DNA of 64,000 nucleotides from Porphyromonas sp. oral taxon 278 str. W7784. GTDB taxonomy: Bacteria > Bacteroidota > Bacteroidia > Bacteroidales > Porphyromonadaceae. Of the stretch, positions 42,446 to 51,515 are shown one piece after another; positions within the stretch are counted from its first letter, which is position 1; every line of letters begins with the position of its first letter. The stretch covers positions 7,110 to 71,109 of the forward strand of contig NZ_KI259222.1 in NCBI RefSeq assembly GCF_000467855.2, given 5' to 3'. Position numbers and translations under genes: made by a program. Under the pieces are notes generated by a model. The model was not told where the DNA came from, made no database searches, and saw only the letters and a program-made list of their open reading frames with translations.

Positions 42446-43942
42446 ATGGCTATATTCGTCAATGAGGTATCCCGCACCTTCGGGGAATACCTCCTTATCC
42501 CGGGGCTCACGACACGTCAGTGCACCCCACAGAATGTCACACTGACTACTCCACTGGTACGCTTCGCTCGTGGAGAGAAGGCTCGTATTAGCCTCAATAT
42601 CCCCTTCGTCTCGGCTATCATGCAGTCGGTGTCCAATGATACGCTGGCTATCGAGCTAGCTCGCAATGGAGGTCTCTCCTTCATCTTCGGCTCCCAGCCT
42701 ATCGCCGAGCAAGCAGAGATGGTACGACGGGTGAAGAAGTTCAAGGCAGGCTTCGTCTCCAGCGACTCCAACATCCGCCCTGACGCTACGCTGCGTGATG
42801 TCCTGCGCCTACGTGCAGAGACAGGCCACTCGACTATCGGTGTCACCGAAGACGGTTCGCCCAACGGACGCCTCCTGGGTATCGTCACCAGCCGTGACTA
42901 TCGCCTAGGCACCACACCAGAGGATGCACTAGTCCAGGACTTCATGACGCCCTTCTCCAAACTCAAGGTTGGGCGCCTCGGCATCTCCCTCAAGGAAGCT
43001 AACAACATCATCTGGGAACATAAGCTCAACACCCTCCCGATCATCGACGAAGAAGATCACCTAGTCTACCTCGTCTTCCGTAAGGACTACGACGCGCATA
43101 AGGACAATCCCGTCGAGCTCTCCAGCAAGGAGACTAAGGAGCTACTCGTCGGAGCCGGTATCAATACCCGTGACTACGCCGAGCGTGTCCCTGCACTCAT
43201 CGAAGCAGGGGCTGATGTCCTCTGCATCGACTCCTCTGATGGCTACTCCGAATGGCAGTACGACACCCTCCGCTGGATCCGTGAGCACTATGGCAATGAC
43301 GTCCTCGTCGGGGCAGGTAATGTCGTCGACGAAGAGGGCTTCCGCTATCTCGCCGAAGCTGGTGCCGACTTCATCAAGGTCGGTATCGGTGGTGGATCGA
43401 TCTGTATCACCCGTGAGCAGAAGGGGATTGGTCGTGGACAGGCTACGGCGATCATCGATGTAGCGCATGCTCGTGACAAGTACTTCGAAGAGACAGGCAT
43501 CTATATCCCCATCTGTAGTGATGGTGGTCTCGTCCATGACTACCACATGACGCTGGCGCTAGCTATGGGTGCAGACTTCCTGATGATGGGACGCTACTTC
43601 GCTCGCTTCGATGAGTCACCCACCCGCAAGCTGAAGATCGGCAATAACATCGTCAAGGAATACTGGGGCGAAGGCTCCAATCGTGCTCAGAACTGGCAAC
43701 GCTACGACAGCGGTGGCACCGAAGGCATGAAGTTCGAAGAAGGTGTAGACAGCTACGTCCCTTATGCTGGTAAGCTCAAGGATAACCTTGCCCAGACCCT
43801 CGGGAAGATGAAGGCGACGATGTGTAGCTGTGGTGCTATCACCATCGCTGAACTGCAGCAGAAGGCGAAGATCACCCTCGTCTCCAGCACCTCTATAGTA
43901 GAAGGGGGCGCTCATGACGTGATCCTCAAGGATCGCGGATGA
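42446..43942 (+). CDS. guaB: Inosine-5'-monophosphate dehydrogenase
   Basis: A 498-residue enzyme oxidising IMP to XMP in guanine synthesis. The TIM barrel is interrupted by two CBS domains (about 95-215: [77 protein letters not shown]). The active-site loop is [23 protein letters not shown] with the catalytic Cys. [31 protein letters not shown] binds phosphate. It ends with the usual flap and tail. The stop overlaps the start of miaA by 4 bases. Full length. Confidence 0.95.
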   Translation: MAIFVNEVSRTFGEYLLIPGLTTRQCTPQNVTLTTPLVRFARGEKARISLNIPFVSAIMQSVSNDTLAIELARNGGLSFIFGSQPIAEQAEMVRRVKKFKAGFVSSDSNIRPDATLRDVLRLRAETGHSTIGVTEDGSPNGRLLGIVTSRDYRLGTTPEDALVQDFMTPFSKLKVGRLGISLKEANNIIWEHKLNTLPIIDEEDHLVYLVFRKDYDAHKDNPVELSSKETKELLVGAGINTRDYAERVPALIEAGADVLCIDSSDGYSEWQYDTLRWIREHYGNDVLVGAGNVVDEEGFRYLAEAGADFIKVGIGGGSICITREQKGIGRGQATAIIDVAHARDKYFEETGIYIPICSDGGLVHDYHMTLALAMGADFLMMGRYFARFDESPTRKLKIGNNIVKEYWGEGSNRAQNWQRYDSGGTEGMKFEEGVDSYVPYAGKLKDNLAQTLGKMKATMCSCGAITIAELQQKAKITLVSSTSIVEGGAHDVILKDRG

Positions 43943-44892
43943 TCACTCTGCTGGGTCCTACCGCATCAGGCAAGACCTCCCTTGCCGTCCGCCTAGCGCA
44001 TCGTCTAGGTGGAGAGATCCTCAGTGCTGATTCACGTCAGGTCTACCAAGGGATGAATGTCGGCACAGGTAAGGATCTCAGCGAGTATGAGTACGAAGGG
44101 GTACAGATCCCCTATCATCTGATCGACCTCGTCCCTGCAGGGACTAAGTACAATCTCTTCGCTTGGCAGCATGCCTTCCATCAGGTATATGCCGAGCTCC
44201 TACACCGAGGCGTGAGCTACCCGATCCTCTGCGGAGGGACGGGGCTCTATGCCGAGGCGGTGCTGAGTGGCTATCATCTACCCGATGTTGAGCCCAATCC
44301 AGCCCTGAGATCTTCGCTCCAGGGGCTCAGCTTAGAGGAGCTTCGTGAGCGACTCTCCCAGTACGGCCCCCTGCACAATAGGACAGACCTCGACTCTCCT
44401 CAGCGAGCTATCCGAGCCATAGAGATAGCTGACTACATCCACTGCCAGCGAGAAGCTGGTATTGAATACTCTGAATACCCGCCCATCGATAGTCTTATCC
44501 TCTGCATTGACCTGCCACGAGAGGAGCGAAGAGCACGTATCACGGCTCGTCTTCGTGAGCGTCTCGAGCGGGAGGATATGATCGGCGAAGTGGAGCGACT
44601 ACTTGACTCCGGCATCCCTGCAGAAGATCTCATCTACTATGGGCTGGAGTACAAGTTCGTCACACAGCATCTCCTCGGCCAGCTTACCCGTCAGGAGCTC
44701 TTCACTTCATTAGAGACGGCGATCCATCAGTTCGCTAAGCGGCAGATGACTTGGTTCAGAGGGATGGAGCGACGTGGCTTCACATTACATTATATTGACG
44801 GGACACTTCCCCGAGAAGAGCAGCTTAGCCAAGCCCTCACCTACCTGAAGTCGTGGGAAGAGCAGCAAGCACAAGACCAAGCAACTATATGA
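43939..44892 (+). CDS. miaA: tRNA dimethylallyltransferase MiaA
   Basis: A 317-residue enzyme that adds a dimethylallyl group to A37 of tRNAs reading UNN codons. The P-loop is [17 protein letters not shown] (residues 4-20), then [19 protein letters not shown] (the tRNA- and substrate-binding DSRQ-YxxxxxGTxK block), and [14 protein letters not shown]. The tail [45 protein letters not shown] is typical. Its start overlaps guaB by 4 bases and its end overlaps kdsA by 4 bases, so the three are translationally coupled. Confidence 0.95.
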   Translation: MITLLGPTASGKTSLAVRLAHRLGGEILSADSRQVYQGMNVGTGKDLSEYEYEGVQIPYHLIDLVPAGTKYNLFAWQHAFHQVYAELLHRGVSYPILCGGTGLYAEAVLSGYHLPDVEPNPALRSSLQGLSLEELRERLSQYGPLHNRTDLDSPQRAIRAIEIADYIHCQREAGIEYSEYPPIDSLILCIDLPREERRARITARLRERLEREDMIGEVERLLDSGIPAEDLIYYGLEYKFVTQHLLGQLTRQELFTSLETAIHQFAKRQMTWFRGMERRGFTLHYIDGTLPREEQLSQALTYLKSWEEQQAQDQATI

Positions 44893-45689
44893 TCCAGTAC
44901 AAAGACCTTACCGCAGGCCCCAACTTCTTCCTTATGGCTGGGCCTTGTGCTATCGAAGACGAAGAGACGCCACTCTTCATAGCGGAGCGTGTCCTAGATA
45001 TCACTACACGCCTCGGCATACCCTACATCTTCAAGGGATCGTACCGCAAAGCCAACCGCTCTCGTGTAGATAGCTTCACCGGGATCGGTGATGAGCGAGC
45101 TCTGCGTGTACTGAGACGAGTGCGGGAGACCTTCGATATCCCCGTCGTGACTGATATTCATGAGACTCAAGAAGCTCAGATGGCGGCCGAGTATGTAGAC
45201 GTACTTCAGATCCCCGCCTTCCTGTGCCGACAGACCGATCTCATCGCAGCGGCGGCTCGCACAGGCAAGATCGTGAACATCAAAAAGGGGCAATTCCTCT
45301 CCGCTTCGGGTATGGAGCACGCTGCGCATAAAGTAACCGAGTGTGGCAATGATCAGGTGATCCTCACCGAGCGTGGCAATAGCTTCGGCTACTCTGACCT
45401 GGTGGTTGACTTCACGAATATACCAGCGCTACGTGCCACTGGCTTCCCCGCCGTGATGGATGTCACGCATTCGCTCCAGCGCCCCAACCAAGCCAGTGGC
45501 GTCACTGGCGGTAAGCCAGCGCTCATCGAGACGATAGCCAAGGCTGCAGTAGCCGTCGGTGCCGATGGTCTTTTCTTCGAGACGCACCCCGATCCTTCTT
45601 CTGCCAAGAGTGACGGAGCGAATATGCTCCCTCTGGATCTCTTCGAGGGGCTCCTAGAGCGTCTCGTACGTCTGCGTGCAGCTCTCTGA
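44889..45689 (+). CDS. kdsA: 3-deoxy-8-phosphooctulonate (KDO-8-P) synthase
   Basis: A 266-residue TIM-barrel enzyme that condenses PEP with arabinose 5-phosphate to make KDO-8-P for the LPS inner core. The start ATG at 44889 overlaps the miaA stop (ATGA). The longer in-frame start at 44853 lies in miaA. Motifs: MAGPCAIEDEE, YIFKGSYRKANRSRVDSFTGIGDERALRVL, DIHETQEAQMAAEYVDVLQIPAFLCRQTDLI, VNIKKGQFLSASGMEHAAHK and TERGNSFGYSDLVVDF. It ends with VGADGLFFETHPDPSSAKSDGANMLPLDLFEGLL. The residues after KGQFLS decide metal use; not resolved here. Confidence 0.96.
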   Translation: MIQYKDLTAGPNFFLMAGPCAIEDEETPLFIAERVLDITTRLGIPYIFKGSYRKANRSRVDSFTGIGDERALRVLRRVRETFDIPVVTDIHETQEAQMAAEYVDVLQIPAFLCRQTDLIAAAARTGKIVNIKKGQFLSASGMEHAAHKVTECGNDQVILTERGNSFGYSDLVVDFTNIPALRATGFPAVMDVTHSLQRPNQASGVTGGKPALIETIAKAAVAVGADGLFFETHPDPSSAKSDGANMLPLDLFEGLLERLVRLRAAL

Positions 45690-45716
45690 TCATACCTTCC
45701 ATTTCTCCTAGTTCAG

Positions 45717-46385
45717 ATGAAGCGATTACAGCAGTTCGCCCTCCTAGCTCTGGTACTTCTCTCCGCTCTCTACAGGGTGGAGGCCCAGCAAGTGAAGGCA
45801 AGTAGCGCCCTCCTAGAGGCATTCGGTAAGACCAATATCCTAGACGAAGAACGCCGACAGCGGGTTATCAGCCTCCTGAGTCAAGATACGACACTCATCC
45901 TACCGCTCGATCTCGAGCTGGATGCAGAGCTCGTAGCCTTCTCCGACCGGACACTTCGACTCAAGACCAGTGCAGTCGGCTCTTGGGAGCTCCGACTTCT
46001 GCCCCTCCTCAACAGCTCATCACTAACCTCAGTCATCGAGCGGGTGACTCGGCCACAGGCAGATGCACGCATCACCTTCCTAGACCAAGAGGGCGAAGTG
46101 ATCAAGACGGAGATCGTCGCACTACCCACAGCGGAGGATTTCCTCCGTAGTCTCCAGCTCCCCGAGACTTCATCGGGCTACCGACTACGCGAACTCCTTC
46201 GCCCGCTCCACTATCAGCTCTCCTGGGCTGATGGACAGGCCGACGTCCTCCTAGTCACACCCTCGCTCCTGCTGACCGAAGAAGATAAGGCCAGCACCGA
46301 GCTCGCTGCCCTCATCGCTCAGCTTCCCAGCCTCGCCTCTGTGTGGGATGGGAAGAGCTTTGCTCCATTCACTCCGAGAAAATAG
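45717..46385 (+). CDS. Exported protein of unknown function
   Basis: A 222-residue protein with a signal peptide (MKRLQQFALLALVLLSALYRVEAQ). The mature part is mostly helical and Leu/Glu-rich and shows no family I can name (SSALLEAFGKTNILDEERRQRVISLLSQDTTLILPLDLELDAELVAFSDRTLRLKT...). It lies 27 bases after kdsA and 11 bases before the coiled-coil protein gene, so it probably belongs to the same transcript. Confidence 0.7.
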   Translation: MKRLQQFALLALVLLSALYRVEAQQVKASSALLEAFGKTNILDEERRQRVISLLSQDTTLILPLDLELDAELVAFSDRTLRLKTSAVGSWELRLLPLLNSSSLTSVIERVTRPQADARITFLDQEGEVIKTEIVALPTAEDFLRSLQLPETSSGYRLRELLRPLHYQLSWADGQADVLLVTPSLLLTEEDKASTELAALIAQLPSLASVWDGKSFAPFTPRK

Positions 46386-46396
46386 TCTTAGCATCA

Positions 46397-47302
46397 ATGA
46401 AAGTCAAGCACGTCATCATAGTCGCAGTAGCCATCATCCTTGCGCTCGTCGTAGGTTTCGTCTTCGTCCTTCGCAATGAGCGGGCCCAGCTCCAAGAGGA
46501 AAAGGACATCTTCACCAACGAGCAGAAGGAGATCATGCAAGAGGAACTGCAGAAGCTCGCTTCAGAATATGACATCCAGTATCAGAAGCTATCCCAAGGC
46601 CTCGGAGAGCAGAAGATCTCCCTCGCTACAGACTCGCTGATCAGTCAGCTCCTCTCTGAGCGAGCCAAAGTAGAGCAACTGCAGAAGGAACTCAGTAGTA
46701 ATAAGGCCACCAGTGCCAAGCGAATCGGACAGCTCACTCAGGAAGTAGCGACCCTGCGCAATGTACTCAAGAACTACGTCATACAGATCGACTCCCTCCA
46801 GTCGGCTAATGATCGCCTTCGCCAAGAGAATAGTGAGGTGCGAGCTAGCTATGCACGTGCTGCCGATGAGGCGCAACAGCTCTCCAACGAGAAGGCTCAA
46901 CTCACCGACCGGGTCAAGTTAGCCGCCAAGCTTGATGCCACACACATCTCCGTCACTCCGATAGATAAGCGTGGCAAGCTCAGTAAAAAGCTCGAGAAGA
47001 CGGTCAATCTACAGATCCACTTCACCGTAGCAAAGAACGTCACAGCGGCCGTAGGTGAGAAGACCTTCTACTGTCGGATCACCCAGCCCAACGAGGAACT
47101 ACTCACGAAGCCCGGTGCAGGCACCTTCCCCTTCGAAGGCAAGCAGATCCCCTACTCCATTCGCCGAGAGATCGAATACAATGGAGAGGACACCCCGATC
47201 ACGATGTACTGGCCCGTCGAAGAGAGCCTACAGAGTGGCACCTATCGACTCAAGATCTTCGCCGACGGCAATCTTATCGGTCAGGCTACCTTCTCACTCT
47301 AG
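46397..47302 (+). CDS. Membrane-anchored coiled-coil protein
   Basis: A 301-residue protein starting at the ATG at 46397 (MKVKHVIIVAVAIILALVVGFVFVLRNERAQ), giving one N-terminal transmembrane helix. The 46343 start is inside the preceding gene and was rejected. A coiled coil covers about 30-190 (EEKDIFTNEQKEIMQEELQKLASEYDIQYQKL...KIGQLTQEVATLRNVLKNY). The C-terminal 110 residues (SVTPIDKRGKLSKKLEKTVNLQIHFTVAKNVTAAVGEKTFYCRITQP...TPITMYWPVEESLQSGTYRLKIFADGNLIGQATFSL) look like a beta-sandwich domain. I recall similar proteins in other Bacteroidales; no function is known. Confidence 0.75.
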   Translation: MKVKHVIIVAVAIILALVVGFVFVLRNERAQLQEEKDIFTNEQKEIMQEELQKLASEYDIQYQKLSQGLGEQKISLATDSLISQLLSERAKVEQLQKELSSNKATSAKRIGQLTQEVATLRNVLKNYVIQIDSLQSANDRLRQENSEVRASYARAADEAQQLSNEKAQLTDRVKLAAKLDATHISVTPIDKRGKLSKKLEKTVNLQIHFTVAKNVTAAVGEKTFYCRITQPNEELLTKPGAGTFPFEGKQIPYSIRREIEYNGEDTPITMYWPVEESLQSGTYRLKIFADGNLIGQATFSL

Positions 47303-47611
47303 GAGCACCAGCCTGCAAGCTCAGAGCAACTATGAGGTGCTACTCCCCGTCGTGAGTGGCACCTCGACTGCTTTCTGATGGCTAAGGCGTGCCTGCCTCC
47401 TCACGATTCTCCGACGAACGAATCGCATCTTCCCCATCGATCACTAGTAATCACCGCCAACTTCACAGGTGATCGAGCTGGACTTGAGCTGTCATGACGT
47501 TCGCCTCTTCCTGCTCTTTCCCTAGAGCTAAGGGGAAAGAGGCGAATGAATAGCCCTAAGACAGGCGACTCAAGCCCCGTCCGATCCCCTCACCCAAGCA
47601 TCAATCACAGC
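47303..47611. other. Intergenic spacer with a weak hairpin
   Basis: A 309-base spacer. A 9-bp stem (47514-47522 with 47533-47541), extendable by outer GAGGCGAA pairing, resembles a terminator without a T-run. No ORF or tandem array is seen in the rest. Confidence 0.45.
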
Positions 47612-48178
47612 ATGAACGAAGCAGAAAAACTCCAACCCTATACCGAAGCTCTAGAGCGCCTTCTCTTACGTCTAGCCGAAGAGGAAGGGCTACTCGGGAA
47701 GCAACTCCTCGAGACCGACGACCTCACAGCGCTCTTCCCCGAGCTCACTCAGGCTTATCTCGGCGATGCTGTCCCAGACTTCGAGCAGTATCCGCTCGTA
47801 TCGCTGGGCTGGATAGCCTTCGTCGGGATGGCGATGGCAGCACTCTGGGACAGCGACTGGGAGCAGTACGGAGCGATCCCGGCTGGCGAACTCTACCAGC
47901 AGATACGTGACGCCCGAGGCTGGGACGAGCTAGACGAGTACGTCCTAGAGGAAGCGATCGGCCTGCGTAAGGAAAGCGACGAAGCCAAGCGCTATACCGC
48001 CTTCCTCCGCCGTGCCACGGAGCAAGCCTACAGTGCCTTGATGCACGAGCGAGCTGAGCCGTCGACGCCTCTTGCCTTTCAGCTCTATGGCCGTACGCTC
48101 TACGCCCTATATCGCCTAGGTATAGCTCTTAGTCTCAACCTTCTTGGCTACAAGCTCCACCGATCACAAGCCAACTAA
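47612..48178 (+). CDS. Conserved hypothetical protein
   Basis: A 188-residue cytoplasmic protein starting at the ATG at 47612 (MNEAEKLQPYTEALERLL). An upstream in-frame ATG at 47546 adds 22 residues of low quality. It is helical and acidic (EEEGLLGKQLLETDDLTALFPEL...). The central stretch VSLGWIAFVGMAMAALWDSDWEQYG and the RGWDELDEYVLEEAIGLR part look conserved. The C-terminal half (TPLAFQLYGRTLYALYRLGIALSLNLLGYKLHR) is amphipathic. No family recognised beyond a general Bacteroidales hypothetical. It stands alone between kdsA-linked genes and the DUF389 gene. Confidence 0.6.
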   Translation: MNEAEKLQPYTEALERLLLRLAEEEGLLGKQLLETDDLTALFPELTQAYLGDAVPDFEQYPLVSLGWIAFVGMAMAALWDSDWEQYGAIPAGELYQQIRDARGWDELDEYVLEEAIGLRKESDEAKRYTAFLRRATEQAYSALMHERAEPSTPLAFQLYGRTLYALYRLGIALSLNLLGYKLHRSQAN

Positions 48179-48257
48179 CTCACTCTTGCGCTAAGGATCG
48201 AAGGCGAATACCCGCTAGCTTCTCCTTCCTTGCCTTAGCTCCAACCCTTCTCATCCT

Positions 48258-49616
48258 ATGAATATCCTTAGACCCATACGCGTCTACTTCAACATCCGCC
48301 CTGACCTCGAGGAGAAGCAATATATCGTCTCCGAGATCACTAAGGGCATCTCCTTCCGTGGTGCCAATCTATGGATCCTGATCACGGCGATCTTCATAGC
48401 CTCGCTGGGGCTGAATGTCAATTCCACTGCGGTGATCATCGGAGCGATGCTCATATCCCCGCTGATGGGTCCCATCATTGGCATGGGCCTGGCTGTGGGG
48501 ATCTATGACCTCGATCTCCTGAAGAGAGCTGCGAAGAACTTCAGTATCGCCACCGTCATCAGCGTCCTGACGGCTACGATTTACTTCCTGATCAGCCCGC
48601 TCGGGGACGCACAGTCGGAGCTCCTGGCACGTACTTCGCCGACGGTCTTCGACGTGCTGATCGCCTTCTTCGGGGGAGCGGCGGGGATCATCGCCCTCTC
48701 GACCCGAGGCGGTAAGAGTGGCAATGTCCTGCCAGGTGTCGCTATCGCCACCGCCCTGATGCCACCACTCTGCACCGCTGGCTATGGGATCGCCTCGGGG
48801 AGTCTACGTTTCTTCCTCGGAGCCATCTATCTCTTCTTCATCAACACGGTATTCATCAGCCTGGCCACTGCGATAGGCGTGCGGATGATGAAGTTCCCAG
48901 CGCACAGCTTCCTCACCGCTGAGCGGGCCAAGAAGGCTAAGCGAATCCTCTCGGTAGTGGTGATAGCCACCATCGCCCCTGCTGTCGTGATGACGGTGAA
49001 TATCATCCGCACGAGCATCTTCGAGAATAATGTCCACCGCTTCGTCACTAGCGAACTCTCCCAGTCGGGCACGCAGATCCTCACCTCTTCGGCTGACCGC
49101 CAGGGCGGGACGCTCCGTATCGTGGCCGTCGGCCGTGAGATCTCCGACTCCCTACAGCGAGTAGCCGAAGGGCGACTGGCCAGCTATGGGCTCTCGGGCT
49201 TCCAGCTAAATGTCATCCAAGGCGTGCAGTCCGACAGCCTTCTTGCACGAAGTATTCAGCTCGAACAGCATACCTCGACCCAAGCAAGCGACCATCAGAA
49301 GCTCCTCGAACTATCGACGGAGAACTCCGCTCTAGCAGAGCGCCTCTCCGAATACGGCCTCTACGAGGAGTATGCTCGCGAACTGCGCTCCGAGCTGGCG
49401 GTACTCTTCCCCAGCGTTCGCTCGCTTAGCCTCGCTCCTGTCGTCGAAGTTCAGACCGACACGACGCTCTCCTCTCGCTACATCGCCGTACTTCTGGGCT
49501 TAGAATCAGGCAAGGCGCTCCCTGCCCCCGAGCAAGCCAAGCTCCAGCAGTGGTTCAAGGCTCGTGTTCCAGCGGATAGCCTCGTCTTCATCACCAAGCC
49601 AACTCCCGAGAAGTAG
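48258..49616 (+). CDS. DUF389-domain membrane protein
   Basis: A 452-residue inner-membrane protein. The N-terminal 260 residues hold about six transmembrane helices (ISFRGANLWILITAIFIASLGLNVNSTAVIIGAMLISPLMGPIIGMGLAVG, then ATVISVLTATIYFLISPL, VLIAFFGGAAGIIALSTRGGKSGNVLPGVAIATALMPPLCTAGYGIASG). ANxW...N-S-x-A-x-x-I-G-A-M-L-I-S-P-L-M-G-P is the DUF389 (TIGR00341) signature. The C-terminal 180 residues are a soluble domain with charged helices (about 310-430). The function is not known. It is followed by a perfect 24-bp hairpin. Confidence 0.88.
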   Translation: MNILRPIRVYFNIRPDLEEKQYIVSEITKGISFRGANLWILITAIFIASLGLNVNSTAVIIGAMLISPLMGPIIGMGLAVGIYDLDLLKRAAKNFSIATVISVLTATIYFLISPLGDAQSELLARTSPTVFDVLIAFFGGAAGIIALSTRGGKSGNVLPGVAIATALMPPLCTAGYGIASGSLRFFLGAIYLFFINTVFISLATAIGVRMMKFPAHSFLTAERAKKAKRILSVVVIATIAPAVVMTVNIIRTSIFENNVHRFVTSELSQSGTQILTSSADRQGGTLRIVAVGREISDSLQRVAEGRLASYGLSGFQLNVIQGVQSDSLLARSIQLEQHTSTQASDHQKLLELSTENSALAERLSEYGLYEEYARELRSELAVLFPSVRSLSLAPVVEVQTDTTLSSRYIAVLLGLESGKALPAPEQAKLQQWFKARVPADSLVFITKPTPEK

Positions 49617-49674
49617 CACGAGTGCTTCCATCACCCTTCCACCGGAGTCGCCCCCGACTTCCCAGTGGAGCAAC

Positions 49675-49727
49675 GAAAGAAGCGAATAGGGGGGCGGGTA
49701 TATCCCGCCCCCCTATTCGCTTCTTTC
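49675..49727. terminator. Perfect 24-bp hairpin after the DUF389 gene
   Basis: Arms 49675-49698 and 49704-49727 pair without mismatch; loop TATAT. The stem includes GGGGGGCGGG. No T-run follows on either strand. It likely terminates the DUF389 transcript and it abuts the 22-bp array at 49732. Confidence 0.75.
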
Positions 49728-49731
49728 AGTA

Positions 49732-50039
49732 CACGACGAAGGTCTTTTCCCTTCGAACGGAGGGATTCTTTCCTTCGAGGGAAAACGTCTTTTCCAACGC
49801 AGGAAAATTCTTTTTCCAAGGTAGGAAAGCTCCTTTTCCTTCGAAGGAAAAAAGATTGCTCTGAGGAAGGAAAAATGCTTCCTTACGGAGGGCGAAAAAT
49901 CTCCGTGCGCACGCAGGAAAATTTCTATGCGCAAGGAAATTTTTTTTTCTTGCGGAAGGAAATTTTGCGCCTTCCGCAAGGGAACTTAACTAGCTGCGGA
50001 AGAAGTGTTTTTTACTTCACCGAAGACAGATGCCTTTTG
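49732..50039. repeat. Degenerate tandem array, 14 units in exact 22-bp register
   Basis: Units begin every 22 bases from 49732 (49732, 49754, 49776, 49798, 49820 ... 50018), with no insertion or deletion across 14 units (308 bases). A diverged fifteenth unit may run to 50061. Each unit has a start like CGaaGGAAA and an end like TTTTCCTT, so adjoining units form GGAAA/TTTCC hairpins. Sequence identity between units is low but the register is exact. The array lies between the convergent DUF389 and DUF4302 genes. Confidence 0.9.
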
Positions 50040-50064
50040 TGCTTCATCAGCGACAGATATGACG

Positions 50065-50100
50065 AAGCCCCAGCGTACAACTTCGGTACGCTGGGGCTTT
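50065..50100 (-). terminator. Terminator of the SusCD locus
   Basis: A 14-bp perfect stem (50065-50078 with 50086-50099) and 7-base loop, 24 bases beyond the DUF4302 stop. Only a short T-run exists, so it may work for both strands. Confidence 0.75.
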
Positions 50101-50123
50101 GCCGTAAGGTAGAGAGCGATCTC

Positions 50124-51509
50124 TTAGAACTTATGCCCGTTCAGATAGACCGGCATATCATCAATCGAATGCCCAGGGTCGTAGAAGCCAGACATGCTCA
50201 TCCAGAATTTCTCATTCGCCACGGAGGTGATACGATACTCATCGTTGCCATTATAATGCTCCACGGAGACCTTGTAAGGAGAGTTGTCAGCAAACGCATT
50301 GACCATACGCTGCATGGCATTGCGATTGTAGCGCCAGTCATCACCATTCTGCACGAACTTACGGATGTAGATCTGGCTGGGATCATCGCTAGCTGGAGCG
50401 AAGTCAAGGAAATAGCTCAGCCAAGAGCTCGAGCGCCGGAGAGAGATCTTGTGGTCACCGCCATCGGTACGACCGAAGTAAGCGAACTCGTTCAAGGGAC
50501 TCGTATAGTAGGCGTCATTCACTACATCACCGACGATACTATCCTGCCCCTCGTTGGGACCAGACTGATACTTGACGCCGTTGATGCGGTTCATGACATC
50601 ACGGACAGCATCACCACACCAGTATTCATAGAAGAAGGTGCGGACCTTGTACTTCGTGAAGTCATAGGCCGTCGACTGTATCTCTACCTTCTGCCCCGAA
50701 GGAGTGACGGCATGATAGCTATCCCCTTCCTTCTGGATCTTGATCCGACGAAGGAGCTCGGTACCGATCTGACCGACCTTGCCCTGCTTAGCGTCACGAT
50801 CATCGATCAGATCCTCAGGGGCGATGACTTCGATACCCTCAGTAGAGAAGTGGATAGGGATGAGGCGCTCCTCAGCAGAGCCGACCTTGACCTGTAGCTG
50901 ACGGATGAGGCCGAAGACGGACATCTTGACCTGCTCTCCACCAATCGTCGTCGTAGCCAGCGCCTTGCCATAGACGGCATTACGGATATCCTTGATCTTA
51001 TTGATATAAGACTGAGCGTCCTCCTTCAGGCGAACGAGCTGCATCTTATTACGACTGTAGGCGCCGACAAGCTCGATGGTGTCCTGATTGGCACTCACCT
51101 TGCCGAAGGTGAACTCGAAGTCACCCTCCAGCCCCTGGAGGAGCGTGTTGCGAGGTTCAGCATATCGGCCCAGAGCTGGATTGCGCGTATCGAACGTCAA
51201 GCGGATACCTGCCGTATTATAGATACGATAGCTGGAGTTGACGACATAGTCAAGATCCTCGGAGAAGGACTCTACTGCCCCACCCTTATGGAACTTGAAG
51301 GCGATATTGATACCACCATACTGGTAGCTACCTGGCAGAAGCACGAGGCCCCATCCATGTTCATTACCTATCAGTAGGTCGTTCAGCTTCCCCATCTCCT
51401 TTGTCAGATAGAGAGCTGGCTTATCGTCCCCCACGGGCAGATTGTCATACATCTGGCAGGAGGAGAATAGTGCCATGGCTCCTAGAGCCCAAGCAAAATA
51501 ACGTCTCAT
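50124..51509 (-). CDS. DUF4302 family lipoprotein
   Basis: A 461-residue lipoprotein (signal MRRYFAWALGAMALFSSC, Cys18). The opening GNEHGWGLVLLPGSYQYGGINIAFKFHKGGAVESFSEDLD...NSSYRIYNTAGIRLTFDTRNPAL is the DUF4302 signature of Bacteroidetes. Such proteins sit beside SusC/SusD pairs and are thought to be surface-exposed parts of the import machinery. It is the last gene of the locus, 6 bases after the HExxH lipoprotein gene. Function unknown. Confidence 0.85.
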   Translation of the reverse strand: MRRYFAWALGAMALFSSCQMYDNLPVGDDKPALYLTKEMGKLNDLLIGNEHGWGLVLLPGSYQYGGINIAFKFHKGGAVESFSEDLDYVVNSSYRIYNTAGIRLTFDTRNPALGRYAEPRNTLLQGLEGDFEFTFGKVSANQDTIELVGAYSRNKMQLVRLKEDAQSYINKIKDIRNAVYGKALATTTIGGEQVKMSVFGLIRQLQVKVGSAEERLIPIHFSTEGIEVIAPEDLIDDRDAKQGKVGQIGTELLRRIKIQKEGDSYHAVTPSGQKVEIQSTAYDFTKYKVRTFFYEYWCGDAVRDVMNRINGVKYQSGPNEGQDSIVGDVVNDAYYTSPLNEFAYFGRTDGGDHKISLRRSSSWLSYFLDFAPASDDPSQIYIRKFVQNGDDWRYNRNAMQRMVNAFADNSPYKVSVEHYNGNDEYRITSVANEKFWMSMSGFYDPGHSIDDMPVYLNGHKF

Positions 51510-51515
51510 AGCAGT

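Noticed and set aside
49665-50897. Long plus-strand ORF (410 codons) through the 22-bp array and antisense to the DUF4302 gene
   Set aside because: The array lacks stop codons in several frames because of its composition. The rest is antisense to a well-supported lipoprotein gene, and 22 is not a multiple of 3, so no repeated peptide is encoded.
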